From Sphagnum compactum (Eukaryota; Bryophyta; Sphagnopsida; Sphagnales): DNA of 64,000 nt. Shown in pieces: positions 38,451-50,350 of the stretch (positions are counted from its first letter, which is position 1; every line of letters starts with the position of its first letter). The position numbers and the translations under genes were made by a program. Location: positions 10,788,001 to 10,852,000 of the forward strand of contig OZ234504.1 of assembly GCA_965153455.1 (NCBI GenBank). Direction: 5' to 3'. The notes under the pieces are model-generated. The model was not told the origin of the DNA, ran no database searches, and saw nothing but the letters and a program-made list of their open reading frames with translations.

Positions 38451-41400
38451 CTTGTCTAACACGTGGTGTTGGGACAATAAATCTTGGGTTTGCACATCCA
38501 TTTCCCCACACCCCAAGAGCATAGAACTAACAATTGTGTAGTTGTAGTTACACAAGGATATACAAAATAAATTAGGAATCTTGACTATGAGTGGGCATCT
38601 TGTGATTGCTTATGGGCATAGAAAGGCAACCTATGCAAGCATTAAGTTGTTGTGTTCATGAAGATGAAGCTTAACCTTCTAGTCGAGATTATTTTTTTGA
38701 TGTGCGATTTGCATCTTGGGCAATGGCAAATGGTCCCGCCACATTGTAAAACATTCCTTTTCCCAAGTCAATAACAAAACCAATTGGGGATTTAATGTCC
38801 TTTGGACTATCCAAGGCATTATAAAGTCTAATCATGCACACACCGTCAACTCTTTTGACCCCTTCACGATTCGTCCTTGATGAAATCTTGAAGGTTATTA
38901 GCATTTTATATACTATTGTGGGAAACAATGATTACCTACAATTTCAAATTTTAGCAAAATTCAAACACATCCATGGAAAAATGGAAGTGTTAAAGTTTTA
39001 ATTAAAAGCTAACATGTGCCACCCCCTTGGCAAATCTTTCATTGCTATCACAAATGGAAGTCCTCTCAGCCTTAAATGGAAGCTTGACTTTGTTGATGGC
39101 CACATGAAATTGAAAGGCCATAACCACAAACCTTTTAACCAACCTTAAGCTTTTAGTTGCAGATACAAACTTTCAGGGAATCCATACTTGGCCTCCCCAA
39201 GGAATTTATCATCAACTCGGCGAGTGCACAAACCTCCCTTGGGATCACATCACCAATAGTCCTTGAGGTTTATGTGTTCTTTTGGGGAGTCATCATATGG
39301 CTAATGAAACAATTGGTCACTGTTAACATTCCTTGGGGAATGGTTGTACATTCCTCCAAGGAACACATATTCGAATAACACTTCATCCTAAAAGCTTACT
39401 TAGGCATCCTGAGGAACAAAACATATAACATGTACAACTATTATTATTATTCGAGGAAAGATGATAACCTTTTGTAGGGAACTATTGTCATTCTCGGTGG
39501 GGGAGTTAATAGCCCTCCCCATAGAATTATTGTCATATTCTAGGGAACACATCACAAGAAATGTTGTTCATATATAAGAAGTTGGACATTGCTCCTCTTG
39601 TATGGAGACTAATTTCGATATATATCATTTATTCATTTAGAGTTCCCAATGAGAGAATGGTTGCCTCCCCACTTGCAAGTGCCCAAAAGAAGTGTAATCC
39701 TCCCAAAAAAAACAAGTGACTAATATAATTTGATGGAATCTGGTTTCTTCTTTGGTTGTTCGGACCTTTTCTTAGAAAACATCATGGGCACATGTCATCA
39801 AAAATATGCCGTGAACAAGAAAAAACTAAAACTAAAACCCATGCAAAGACAAAACCCGAAACCCATGCAAGCTTCAAGGTTGCAAGAAAAAAACCAAGGA
39901 AAATCTAATGAGCTTGTTCCCCAGGGAATGATTTTGACCTAGGGAGTAGGCCAACCTATTTTGCACGAAGGAGAAGGCCAGCCCTAAATGACATTTCCTT
40001 GGGGGGAAGTGAGCTAAATCCGATGATTTCTTCTTGAGGGAACCTTCTAACCCAAAGAAAAGGCCATCTAGTGTTGCTTTAGAGAGAAATGAATTAAATC
40101 CAATGAACTATCTCCTTAGGGAATGATCTTCGCCCATGGAACATTCCCAAAGAGCAAGCCAACCTATTTTGCCCCAAGGAGAAAGATCCATGGTAGCCCC
40201 AATCAACCTTTCCTAGGGAAGAAATATTGAGCAACATTCCTCCTCGGGGAAATAAGTTTGTAAAAGGAAGTGCAAAAAGGGAGAACAATTTTTGAAAAAA
40301 ACGTTTTTATGTTTACAACATGGTACAATGGTGCTCCCAATGTGGGTACACATTTCAATGGCTATTTTTAAAACTATAAATTAACTGCTAAATTTTGTGG
40401 GAACCTCATGTCTTTTGTTGTGGGAACAACTTCTTCTATTCATTTGTCATTTCTTCCTCTATGAGACCATAAATTCTCACATGTAATTCTTTTGTGTCTT
40501 TTTGTTAAAACCATTTCCCCCTTCTAGGATTATGTTTGAGCCTTGCTATTTAACCTTAACTTGTAATCCATCATATTCAACAACATGTAGTAAGCATGTT
40601 CATTGCAATCCTTATTTGTGTCAAGACTAATGGCTTAATCCACAACAAGCTTTGAACAAATGTAGGGCCTTCATTTTCTCAAGTTTCCCAAAGGCCTATT
40701 TCAAGTATTCAAAAGAATGGGGTGATTTTTGTCTCTTTGTGCAATGAAGGCTATGAGTTGACATGAACAATCCTTCATGGTTTCATGCAAAGTAGGCTCC
40801 AATGCCCAAAATCTAATAGTTTTTACCCTTGAGATGTTGGCTCACGACTAAGTTGAATAAGTTAATGATGTAGATCATATGTGAAGGGAAATATGTGGCA
40901 TGTTTTACCTTTAACAACCTTTTTAGTTCAACCATTTAAAAAATACGAAGATTTTACTGGTCCATTAAATAGGTTGTAATGACCATAATGTGTTCATGAG
41001 GCTCATAGGGGCAATCTATGTATTGTCTAAAATTGCAAGGGGGTCCATTTCAAAAAAATGTTGACAATGTTGTTTATGTCATCGTCCCCTTTTTAAATGC
41101 AAATGATGATGGTTGATCATCACCAATCTTGCTTTGAGACTAAATGAAATCTCCTCATCATCCTAGGCTATTTTGCCACATCATTTATTCACAACCTTCC
41201 TAAGTATATTGCACATCAAATGGGCCTGCAATGAGTCTTGCCCCAAAAAGAATCTACCATAAAATGCAATGAATCTAAGATTCCTTGGAGGACTACAAAA
41301 TTCACATTTCATATCCCTAGGGAAGCAATGATGTCATTTCCCTAGCTAAGGATATTCACGAGGAATGCAATGTTACAAAGGGAGGCAAATCACATCCCTG

Positions 41401-42005
41401 GCCATTGTGTGTGGGATGAAGTCCTCTCCTCAAGGATTTTGATTTCTTATAGCTATTTCAAGATTTTGATTCCTCAAGGATATTTTAGGTGAAATTTCCC
41501 AAGGAATCAAAAGTTCTCAAGGGAAATTCAGTGATTTTGAATACATAATTGATGATTTCCTCAAAAAGGAAAAAGACGACTAGGGAAACATGGTTTAAAT
41601 GTTGTTTATTTTATTTTTTGCGTTTTTGGTTATAATCATGTGTTGTGGTCATTAACTAGGCCTACCATTCCAATTGTTGAGTTGTGAGTTGCAAAGTCTT
41701 TTGCATTATGGGTGGCCCTTGAGAACTTTGTTTGTTTATTGATGGTATCGAGGCTTTATTTAGCCTTGATTGCTTCCCTTTGTCTTTTAGAAGATCTCTT
41801 TTGATCAGTTGTTTGATTCCTTTTGTCATGTAACACATAACAATTGATTTTTGTGGTTGTAGACCTTTTCCCCCTTAACAACCCTTAACTTGGTTGTTTT
41901 GCCTCTTCCATTTTATTGTCCTCATTCTCCTCTTCAATGTAATGTTTGTTGTTCCCACAAGGCTTGCAAACAGGTGGTGGATTGGTGGGTGGCAATTGTT
42001 GAGAG
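38451..42005. other. Gene-poor region with CCTTGGGGAA-type degenerate repeats
   Basis: No gene is supported. Between about 39190 and 41560 the sequence repeatedly uses blocks such as CTTGGGGAATG, TCCTCCAAGGAA, CCTAGGGAA and TCCTTGGGGGG in irregular spacing. A similar texture appears at 63560-64000. Short frames (38689-38928 minus, 39157-39378 plus, 39730-39942 plus) have no domain. Confidence 0.35.
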
Positions 42006-43461
42006 CATTATAAGAAAACTCGATTTTTTCGACCAAAAAAATTGACCAAAAAGTACCCCAATTGTTACCATCTTCAACTTGACCAAAGTGCCATTTTGGA
42101 CAAGTCAATTTAGACCCAACCATTTTGACTAGGTCTTTTTGGTTGGTTTTTTTTACTAATCAACAATATTTTGATAGCAATTATATATATATATAAAATA
42201 TTTTAATAATAATAAGTAATAATAATATATTAATTTATTTACTTACCTACTTACCCTATTTAGCTTAGGCCCCCTAGGCTAAACAACCAACCCTAACCCC
42301 TAGGCTACCTACCTAGGCTATTTAAAGCCAAGGTAGCTTGGGTAACCAAGGTTGCCAATGTGAAGACTTGAACTCCTCACCTCCATTTTGAGAAGTAAAG
42401 TCCTTACCATTGTATGACCACTTCAAAAGATGAAATATTTTGTCAACATATTGTAATGAACTTCATTGATTTTTTTGTTTTGATGTACATATTGTAATAT
42501 TAATCAATGAATATTTTTACATTACTTATTTTAGTAGGAGGTTATGCCATTGTAGTTAGGTACCCACTAGTAGGCACCATGTGTGTACCTAGATAACATG
42601 TACGTACTTAGACTTGGTAAGTTATCTACATGCTATTAGCTTATTTTTGAATATTTAAAAATTATTAGTATTTAAAAATTATAGATTATATGAAATTTAT
42701 TACTAATACCAGATTAATTATTAATTATTATTAATTATTATTTTATATTATTTAATGATTATTAATTATTTACCATTACTTATTATTTTTGGTTTTTTAC
42801 TACTATTTAAAAATTAATTAAAATTCTAATTAATTAATGGCTATCAATTATCGATTATTAATTAAATTATTAGTTAAAATAAATAATATAATAATTAATG
42901 AATTGATAAGTAGATGGATTAATTAATTATTGGTTATTAATTAACATTTGATTCGTGAACAATTACTTAATTCAAACACTAATATTAAATTATCAAATGT
43001 TAACTAGTAATTATTAAATATCAACTAATTAATGTACTAAATTTGAACACCTACACATGGCTAAAAGTAACATGTAGGTAACCTATTAAAGCTTATAAAT
43101 ACCTATTAAATGAAATATGTTTATTAACCTAATTTAGCTATGAACTTAAGTTAGGTATATACCTTAAACCAAACATATTTATACGTTTAAGTAGCCAAAT
43201 TAATATGGTTGATTTGATTAAATGTTAGATCAAAATGATCAATTTGACTACACCTCGGTCATCTTGACAAACCTCTGTCCTTTTCTACTAGATGTTTGGT
43301 TTGTTAGGTGGTCAAAAAGGTCATTTTAGTCAATTGTTTTGTTCAAAAGTAATTTGTGTTTTTCATATTCCAAGCGTTTAGTCAAAATGGCCATCCCCCT
43401 TGGTCATTGTGAGCATTTTAGTCAAGTTGGACCTTCTAAAAGAGCACATTTTTTTATAGTG
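42006..43461. mobile_element. CACTA-like non-autonomous element C
   Basis: Candidate element of 1456 bp. The left end, CATTATAAGAAAACTCG, resembles the reverse complement of the right end, CACTATAAAAAAATGTG. Flanking triplets are GAG (42003-42005) and GTG (43462-43464), a 2-of-3 match for a target duplication. Both subterminal zones (42030-42140 and 43230-43440) carry many copies of TTGACCAAA or TTTGGTCAA/TTTAGTCAA. A CCTA-rich tract (42245-42320) and an antisense tRNA-like segment follow. The rest (42430-43200) is AT-rich and has no transposase. Confidence 0.58.
42343..42428 (-). repeat. tRNA-like (SINE-type) segment inside element C
   Basis: Minus strand: AAGTGGTCATACAATGGTAAGG resembles a D-arm/A box and GAGGAGTTCAAGTCTTC a T-arm/B box. 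The acceptor stem is not complementary, so this is a tRNA-derived fragment and not a functional gene. Confidence 0.45.
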
Positions 43462-44985
43462 GTGTGGGTGTTGGTGGTGTTGCCAAGTTTGGCATTTATT
43501 GCATTTGTGTTGTGCTTGTGGATATACAGGGCTTTTTCGCAACCATGAAGACATCAAAAGGTAGTTGCATGGGATGTACACAACTAACCCAAGCGGGTCT
43601 ATGGTTGTGGGCCTCGGATTCCATTTGTTTAAAAAAGTGTAGTTACTTTTAAAAAGCTCATAGGTGTGCATTGAATATTGGGTTCAACATGCTCTTTGCT
43701 AGCACCTATAACTAGGTGGGGACATTCTAATGTGAATTCCTAGAGGGGCACAAGGTGTTGGTTGGGGCATTACAACATTGATTCAATGACTTTAGAAGAG
43801 TTGCAAGGTTTGATTATTGACATAGGGATGTGTGGAGTACTACATATAAGATCCTATATCTTTGGGGCGGATGTCATTTATACCCATTTCATGGAATTAC
43901 AAGTATGATGCAACCAAATTGTTGAATGGCATATTGCACTCATATCTAGAAAACACTAAGCCTTGAATTCACAAAACTTGCAATTTCATCCCTAGATTCA
44001 TTATAATGATGTGTCTTGTTATGGGTGATTCTAAAACATTATTACATGTTGTGATTAATAGGGGCTCAAGGGAATATCACATTAGGTACAATCAAAGATC
44101 AAGGCATGTGAAAAAATGAATAGCAATTAAAGGTATTTTCGAATCTCCATGTGCATGTTTTAGCATGATTTCAACAAACTTGAAAATATATGATTGGGTG
44201 TGGATGACTTAGAGTCTATGGCATTGAGATTAGGTGTAAATGACTAAACTTCAATGATGCAAGTAGGTCCATTCACGATTGGGGTACCAAAAAGGAATGT
44301 CTAACTGAAAAAGGACTGCAAAGGATGATTTTGGATTTTACTTATCTTATAATCTTATAATTATAGTGGATTATTATATGCCAATAGATAAAATGATGTT
44401 TTTTAAATTAATAAAAATATTTAAAAGTAATTTGGATAATATGTAAATGTCATTTTGAGTCTTGTAAACTAAAGTAATCAAATGTTTAAAATATATATAT
44501 ATTTTTAAAAGCAAAAGGAATGCATAAAATCATACAATTGATTTCAAACTTTTTGTACAATAAAAACATGCCCCCTTCTATGAAAGTACATGTTCATTGA
44601 ATGAAAAACCAAATCAAACAAAAATTTCAAAGGCTTCAAATTTTAAAAGAAAAGGCTGTAAGGCAAAGGACTCATTTTTTAAATCGTTTGATAAAAAAAA
44701 ATGCTCAATGGGTTCAAAATGTCTAGCTTTAAATGCTAGTCACATGTGCAGGAAATAATCTTGCCAAAAATATGTTTGGTTATCCATTGAAACTCATTTT
44801 GGGATTTTCTGGGATTTTCTATGTCTTTGGCATTAAACCAAAATATTTGTACACAATTATGTATGAATGTGAAAAATCACCATCAATACATGAATTATTT
44901 TATATTGGACTATTCAATTTTTTTCATTAAAGTGTGTTTCATGTAAATGTTAATTGTAAAAAGTAGTTTAAAAAATCCTTAAGTC
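43462..44985. other. Intergenic, no gene recognised
   Basis: About 1.5 kb, AT-rich, with short overlapping frames but no domain. A (TA)n run lies near 44490-44502. Confidence 0.4.
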
Positions 44986-44989
44986 CTTG

Positions 44990-45600
44990 TTTCTTGTTTG
45001 GTACCCTAACCATGAATGGACCCAAGTGTAAGTGATGTATAAGATATTCCACAAGAATTGTTGACATAATTTTTTAGTCTAAGTGACATAAACTTCAACT
45101 CTCAGTGAAACGTGCTTGATTGACACAAGCCTTAGTGATGTAAAGGAGTGACATATAAAACACCCTTATGTGCATGGGCCCTAGTGACATATAAGGCGAA
45201 GTGAGGTGCAACTCTTAATTCCAATCTAAATGTAAATGACATAGGTTGAATGACATGGGACAACTTAGTGGCATAGGTTTTAATGACATATTACATTAAA
45301 GGCCCAAATGATACTACAAACCCAAGTGGCATAAATTGAGGTGACATAGGCCTTAATGATGTACCATACCTTAGTGATGTAGGTTGAATGACAAAAGCCT
45401 TAGCACCATAGGCCTAGGTCTTAGTGATAAACGATGAGTGACATAGGGCTTAGTGATATACACGTAAATGTTAGTGAAAGAAGTTGAATGATGTAGGCCT
45501 TAGTGTTATTGAGTGGCATAGGCTACTTGTGGCACATGCTTAATGGCAAAAGTTTTAGTGACATGCAAGCCCTAGTGGCATAGCTCTTAGTGATTACACA
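44990..45600. repeat. Degenerate tandem repeat, TTAGTGACATAGG type
   Basis: Many imperfect copies of a motif around 12-25 bp long centred on (T)TAGTGACATAGGC or TTAGTGATGTA, for example near 45127-45139, 45178-45195, 45333-45380 and 45420-45450. Spacing is irregular, suggesting an old, heavily mutated minisatellite. No reading frame crosses it. Confidence 0.6.
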
Positions 45601-46655
45601 GGCCATAATTTCCTTCCAAGTCTTTTGTCAAAATAATATTCTAACCAATTTGTTAAAAAATTCCAGGGGTCATTCAAAACTATCCATGTTCAAAAGGAAT
45701 GGGGTAAGGATGAAGAGGATTTCAACAAAGGGACCAACGAAAATCTTCAACACCGTCAAAGCAAGGCATTCCTAAAAATAAGCACCTGAAGCCAAAGGGC
45801 ACTTATTCGGGGAAGGCTTTGCACCTCGTGCATCAGCCTAGTCTTGAGTTTTTAGGTTAGTCAAGTTAATGAACCACACACAAGTTTAAACAAACATCAT
45901 GAACCATAAGAAATATTAATTTGACTAGGCAATTGAAGGGAATCTCCATGAATAACACATGAATGCACTCTATTACTCCCAATACACACCCATATTCCCC
46001 TTTCTTTCCATGAGCCTTGGTAAAAATGCCCAAGGTTTTTTTGTGTGGATAGGGTTGGAGAGGGAGGGATGGGGATTTTGGTGTTCTCAATGTGTATACG
46101 AAGATCTTTTTGATAGCACCATAGTTTTATCCCATATGTTTTGTGCAAAGTTGTTTCCTTTTCACCTATACATGTAAGCCAAAGGGGAGGCCCTCCATCT
46201 TCCAATAAAAACAAATATTTTGGGTGATTCCCAAATTTTATTTTCTTTTTGTGATGGGCTAATCAAAATAACTCATTGCACCCAAAAGAGGAAAGAAAGT
46301 TGAACTTGGAAACAACCCCCTCTAATTAGTTGAAACATGAATATACATGTGTTATATGGGTGTTTCTAGCATGATATGTATTCATGGGTTTAATCTTACT
46401 ATGTGTATCTTTCTTCCAATTTTCTTTAGAAGAATTATTTCACCACAAAAATAGGCCCAATGTGCTTACATCCTTTATTATGTTCCCTTGTTGCCATTTG
46501 CAACAAAAACATGACCCCCTTTCATCGCACCATGCACATGCATCACAAAGATGCATTTCCCCCCTTAAAATCAAAGTGTTTGTACAAATGTTGTCTTTTA
46601 ATCAAAAAATATACCTAGACAAGATGATTATACAATGAAAGACCAATCATTTCAA
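45601..46655. other. Intergenic, no gene recognised
   Basis: Contains overlapping open frames on both strands at 45866-46214 and a plus frame at 46384-46638, none with a recognisable domain. No mobile-element ends were seen. Confidence 0.35.
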
Positions 46656-46917
46656 ATAACTTTTATTAGCATCTTAGTCATGTTAGACACGATCAAGTTG
46701 CTAGTTGTGTGAACATTTGTCATGTTCATTTTGATCTAAAATTATTATGTGCTAATTGACATTGATTATATTTTTTGACTAAAAATTAGCACATGTTCTA
46801 ATTGATGTTAATTCATAAGTGGCATGAATCAAATAATTGTGATTTAGAATTCCTTATAAATAAATTACAATTCATAGGGCAGTAAAATGTAGACTTAGGG
46901 ATGTAGTTGTAAACCTT

Positions 46918-47005
46918 AAAAGTCATATAGGGTGTCACATGAAGGAATTGAACCCCTCGCCGGCATGGTGACAATTCAAAACATTAACCATCCAACCAAC
47001 ACTTC
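46918..47005 (-). repeat. tRNA-like (SINE-type) segment inside element D
   Basis: Minus strand: GTTGGTTGGATGGTTAATG resembles the A box region and GGGGTTCAATTCC is a near-perfect Pol III B box. The T-arm can pair over five bases (GAGGG with TCCTTC, one G-T pair). The acceptor stem does not close. This is the clearest of the three tRNA-like segments. Confidence 0.55.
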
Positions 47006-47161
47006 ACATAATAACAAATAATATCATAGTAGAAACCATAAACACACACTCATCTTGAATTTCACACATAATAATTTCAACTCATGATATAGATGTCAAC
47101 ACATAGTTATAAACATGAATCAAGGTTGTTACTACATATACAAGTTGTGAATATTTTGCTA

Positions 47162-47265
47162 CACCTACATATTACTTACCCTACCCTACCTACTTACCTA
47201 TTACCAACCTTAACCTACCTACCTACTTGCCTACCTACATGTTTAAAAACCTAGACACCTACATG
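47162..47265. repeat. CCTA-rich tract inside element D
   Basis: A run of CCTACC/TACCTA units (ACCCTACCCTACCTACTTACC; AACCTACCTACCTACTTGCC), matching tracts in elements A, B and C. Confidence 0.65.
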
Positions 47266-47589
47266 CCTTGGGGGCTTATACACTTACACTTGACACATAT
47301 GTACATAAGTAATATTTCAATGATTAAAATGTAGCAAACCATGTCACCCATGGAATGATTAAAATTAATGACACCATAGTAGGCATGACTTGACCTATGT
47401 GTAACTTACATCATCCAATTTTACTAAATGAATTAGTTGATTTTGGCAAATAAGACATGCCTACTTTTTGGAAAGGGCAAAATGGACAAAAAATGCCTCT
47501 ATAGTCATTTTGAACAAATAAACTTAGTTGCGTTAACTTTGTTATAGTCACAATGCTAGGGGCATAAAATCCATGTTTTTGTATTAGTG

Positions 47590-49600
47590 TGAAGTGCCCT
47601 ATTTAAAACATCATTGGCCATGCCACCTACTTTTGTTCAAATTCTTGACTGACATGTCAAAAGGCATTGCAAGGTGAAAGAATTGTAAAATAAATTTAAA
47701 AACAGTTTGCTCAAATGCAAATTGTTTCCAACATGAACATAAAAAATTACATTAAACCCCCTAGAAATAGAAATATAAGACCAAATCCAAGAACATTGGG
47801 TTGATGGTAAGTTGAATGGAAAGTTTGAAAAACTTTAATATAATAAAAATCATAATATAATTGTTTGAAACAAATTGGTAAAAATATTGTTCCAAACTTA
47901 TTTTTACATTAATATTTTGATAGATTATGGTTATAACATACCAAAATTTTAAATATCAAAAATCCAATTAACATCCTACTTTCAACTATTTGACATTTTA
48001 AAGATGTGATTTCTAAATGTTATTATGATAAAGTAAAAGATTATTCAAGATCATGTTAATCAATGAATAAAATAATATGTCTACTTTCAATATTTTAAAG
48101 ATTATTTCCAACTACTTGTCATTTTTCTACACAAGGAACAATGAGTTATCTATTTTACAATGATTGCACCTTACACTTTTAGGTGCTAGGGGCTTGAAAA
48201 TTCAAGATTTTGGCATTTCATGCATTATATTTTTCCACAAGTTGGCAATTTCAACAACAATTTAATTGGTGATGAATTCATTCATGTACTATGGTATACA
48301 TGTGTAATATATTGTTGTATATGGCATGATATGTATTGATAGCATAGTTATCACGTGATGTTTATAAGTCATGTCACAAATGATGTGATGTAGCTCTAAA
48401 TCACATCTGTATGACATTCCCAAAAAATCATAAATATTCCAAGATATTCAGAAATATTTAAAAATATTCCACTGATTTTAATGATACATTCTTGAAATAA
48501 TGACATAAAATGATGTTGTGATGTCATATTATGATGTGATGTGACAAACAACATAAAAACCCCATTTCATGTTATTTTTTACAACCCTTCCTAATTGGGG
48601 GTATATTCATGTTTCCATTAATGAGATGGGAGTGCCTCTTGTGTAATATATGCCTATGTAATATATAGGTGCATAGGGCTTGATATGTATTCATGGGTAT
48701 AAATGTACACCCATAATCCCCATTGTTTTGGGGTACCCATGTTGTTAGGCATGGGCATTAGCTTGGGTTGAAAATGGTGAATGACAATTTTAAGACCATA
48801 ATTTTATGTGACCTTGAATGAAAAGGCTTGACATACATATGAGTGGCCAAATTTTCTTAGTTCCTTTGTGTTTGGGGGAAGGGGGGAGGGATTTTATTCT
48901 ATTCCCAACGTGTTCCTAGAAACATCACACTTTTATCTTGTATGCTTTGGCCAAAGTTGAACTTTCATGGATACTAACTTCATGGCATGTGTCATTGGCC
49001 CAAGTGTCACTATGATTATGTAATTGTTCCAAATATGAACATGACCCTAATGATAAGGCCCAATTGTGAAAAAAATGTAAAAAAAGGTTTAAAAATTTAA
49101 ATCAATTTCTCTTGAAAAAATTACTCAAAATTTAATTGCTCCCCCACCTAGGTTTTAAAGTTACAAAATCCCCTCCAAGAAATCCCAAACATTGAGGGGT
49201 TTCTAGTAATACCAAGAGGTTGCCCCAATTTCCAAAAAAAATAGTTTTTGATTTTATTGAATTTTCAATGACAAAATTATTCAATAATTCTTCCATGGTA
49301 AGCCTAAAGATTACCAAACCACCCCAATACACCTATACTCTTCAAAAGATTTCCAATTCAAGATATTTTCAAGAGCATAGCAAGGGGTGCTATGGTTTGG
49401 GAGATCTCATAGGGACAAACAAAAACAAATAACCTTCCTTAATATATAGATGAACCATAAAGGAGGGCCAAAAGGAGTGCCCAACATTTCCAACAAAAAT
49501 GAAATTGGCCAATCAAAATGGCACCTTCAACAACAACCACCAAAAAAATTCTTTGGGCACACCACTCAACAAATTAATAAGAAGGCTTAAATATATTCCC
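47590..49600. other. Intergenic, no gene recognised
   Basis: About 2 kb. The 48340-48560 part is enriched in GATGT/ATGTCA and AAATATTC words that loosely mirror each other, possibly a small decayed inverted-repeat element. Overlapping frames on both strands at 49132-49432 have no domain. Confidence 0.35.
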
Positions 49601-50076
49601 ATACTCTCCTTTCCATTCAAAGATGAATCAGCACCCTGCAAATGCATTCAAAGATGAATGAGTATCCTAGGAATATAACAATAGATGAATAACATTTCCA
49701 TGATCTCCAACACCCATTATTTGTACTATTGCACTCAAATAGTTGCGGTTTTTGCACTGACCCACTATTTTACCTGGATTCCCACTATTCTGGTGGGTAC
49801 CCCCAGCCCCCAAATCTGGAGATTCCCACCAGACCAACAACAAATGTCAGTCACCCTACCTCAAAAACCCGTTATACAAGTGCAAAAATATTTTGATGTG
49901 GTCCTGAGCACATTAGCTCTGTACACCTGCAAAACTGGCAGGTGTGGGTTCTTTGAGAGTGAGTTGAGAAACAGTGAAGCGAAGATAGAAATCATTTTGC
50001 CATCAGTTGACCAAATTAACTGGGCATGGACGGAGCAGAAGACATGCAAATGTACCCTAGAAATGCACCCCTACTT

Positions 50077-50134
50077 ACTCCCCTTTCCATTCAAATACCC
50101 GTAGAAATATCCATTCCTCCCCTTTCCATTCAAA
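50077..50134 (+). promoter_or_regulatory. Tandem duplication in the polyketide synthase promoter
   Basis: Two copies of CTCCCCTTTCCATTCAAA lie at 50078-50095 and 50117-50134, each preceded by a TAGAAAT word, giving a repeat of about 40 bp. A third, more distant copy (CTCTCCTTTCCATTCAAA) is at 49604-49621. They lie 0.2-0.75 kb upstream of the start codon and could be transcription-factor sites; no known factor is assigned. Confidence 0.4.
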
Positions 50135-50249
50135 CACATTGACTAAAAACCTTAGAAATATAACAAAAAGCCTTTTCAACTTTTTGCCAAAAAATAATGT
50201 TGCAACTTGCTGCTACGAACCCCCAAGGCCCCCTCCCCAATCACGAAGA

Positions 50250-50257
50250 TATAAAAG
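50250..50257 (+). promoter_or_regulatory. TATA box of the polyketide synthase gene
   Basis: TATAAAAG 100 bases before the ATG, in a local C-rich context (CCCTCCCC upstream). Transcription would start near 50280, leaving a leader of about 70 bases. A short duplicated GATCGAAA follows at about 50269-50284. Confidence 0.6.
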
Positions 50258-50350
50258 CCTTGCTTCCCAATCGAAAGATCGAAAGATCAGATCAGAAGCC
50301 AATTCTCTCTCGAGTAAATTCCATTCCAGTCCACGAATTCCATTCCATCA

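Larger units (their letters stand above)
46660..47589. mobile_element. Possible CACTA-like element D (left end unresolved)
   Basis: The right end, TTTTTGTATTAGTG at 47576-47589, reverse-complements to CACTAATACAAAAA, close in style to elements A-C. The interior repeats the family plan, with an antisense tRNA-like segment (46918-47005) and a strong CCTA tract (47162-47265). The left terminus is not clear. A stretch near 46665-46730 shows only loose inverted similarity to the right subterminal zone, so the given start is a guess. Confidence 0.38.

Noticed and set aside
46918-47005. A functional tRNA gene on the minus strand
   Set aside because: B box and T-arm are good but the acceptor stem does not pair, and similar pieces recur inside transposon-like elements.
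49685-50104. 139-codon frame upstream of the PKS
   Set aside because: No domain, no good splice link to the PKS, and it overlaps the promoter repeats.
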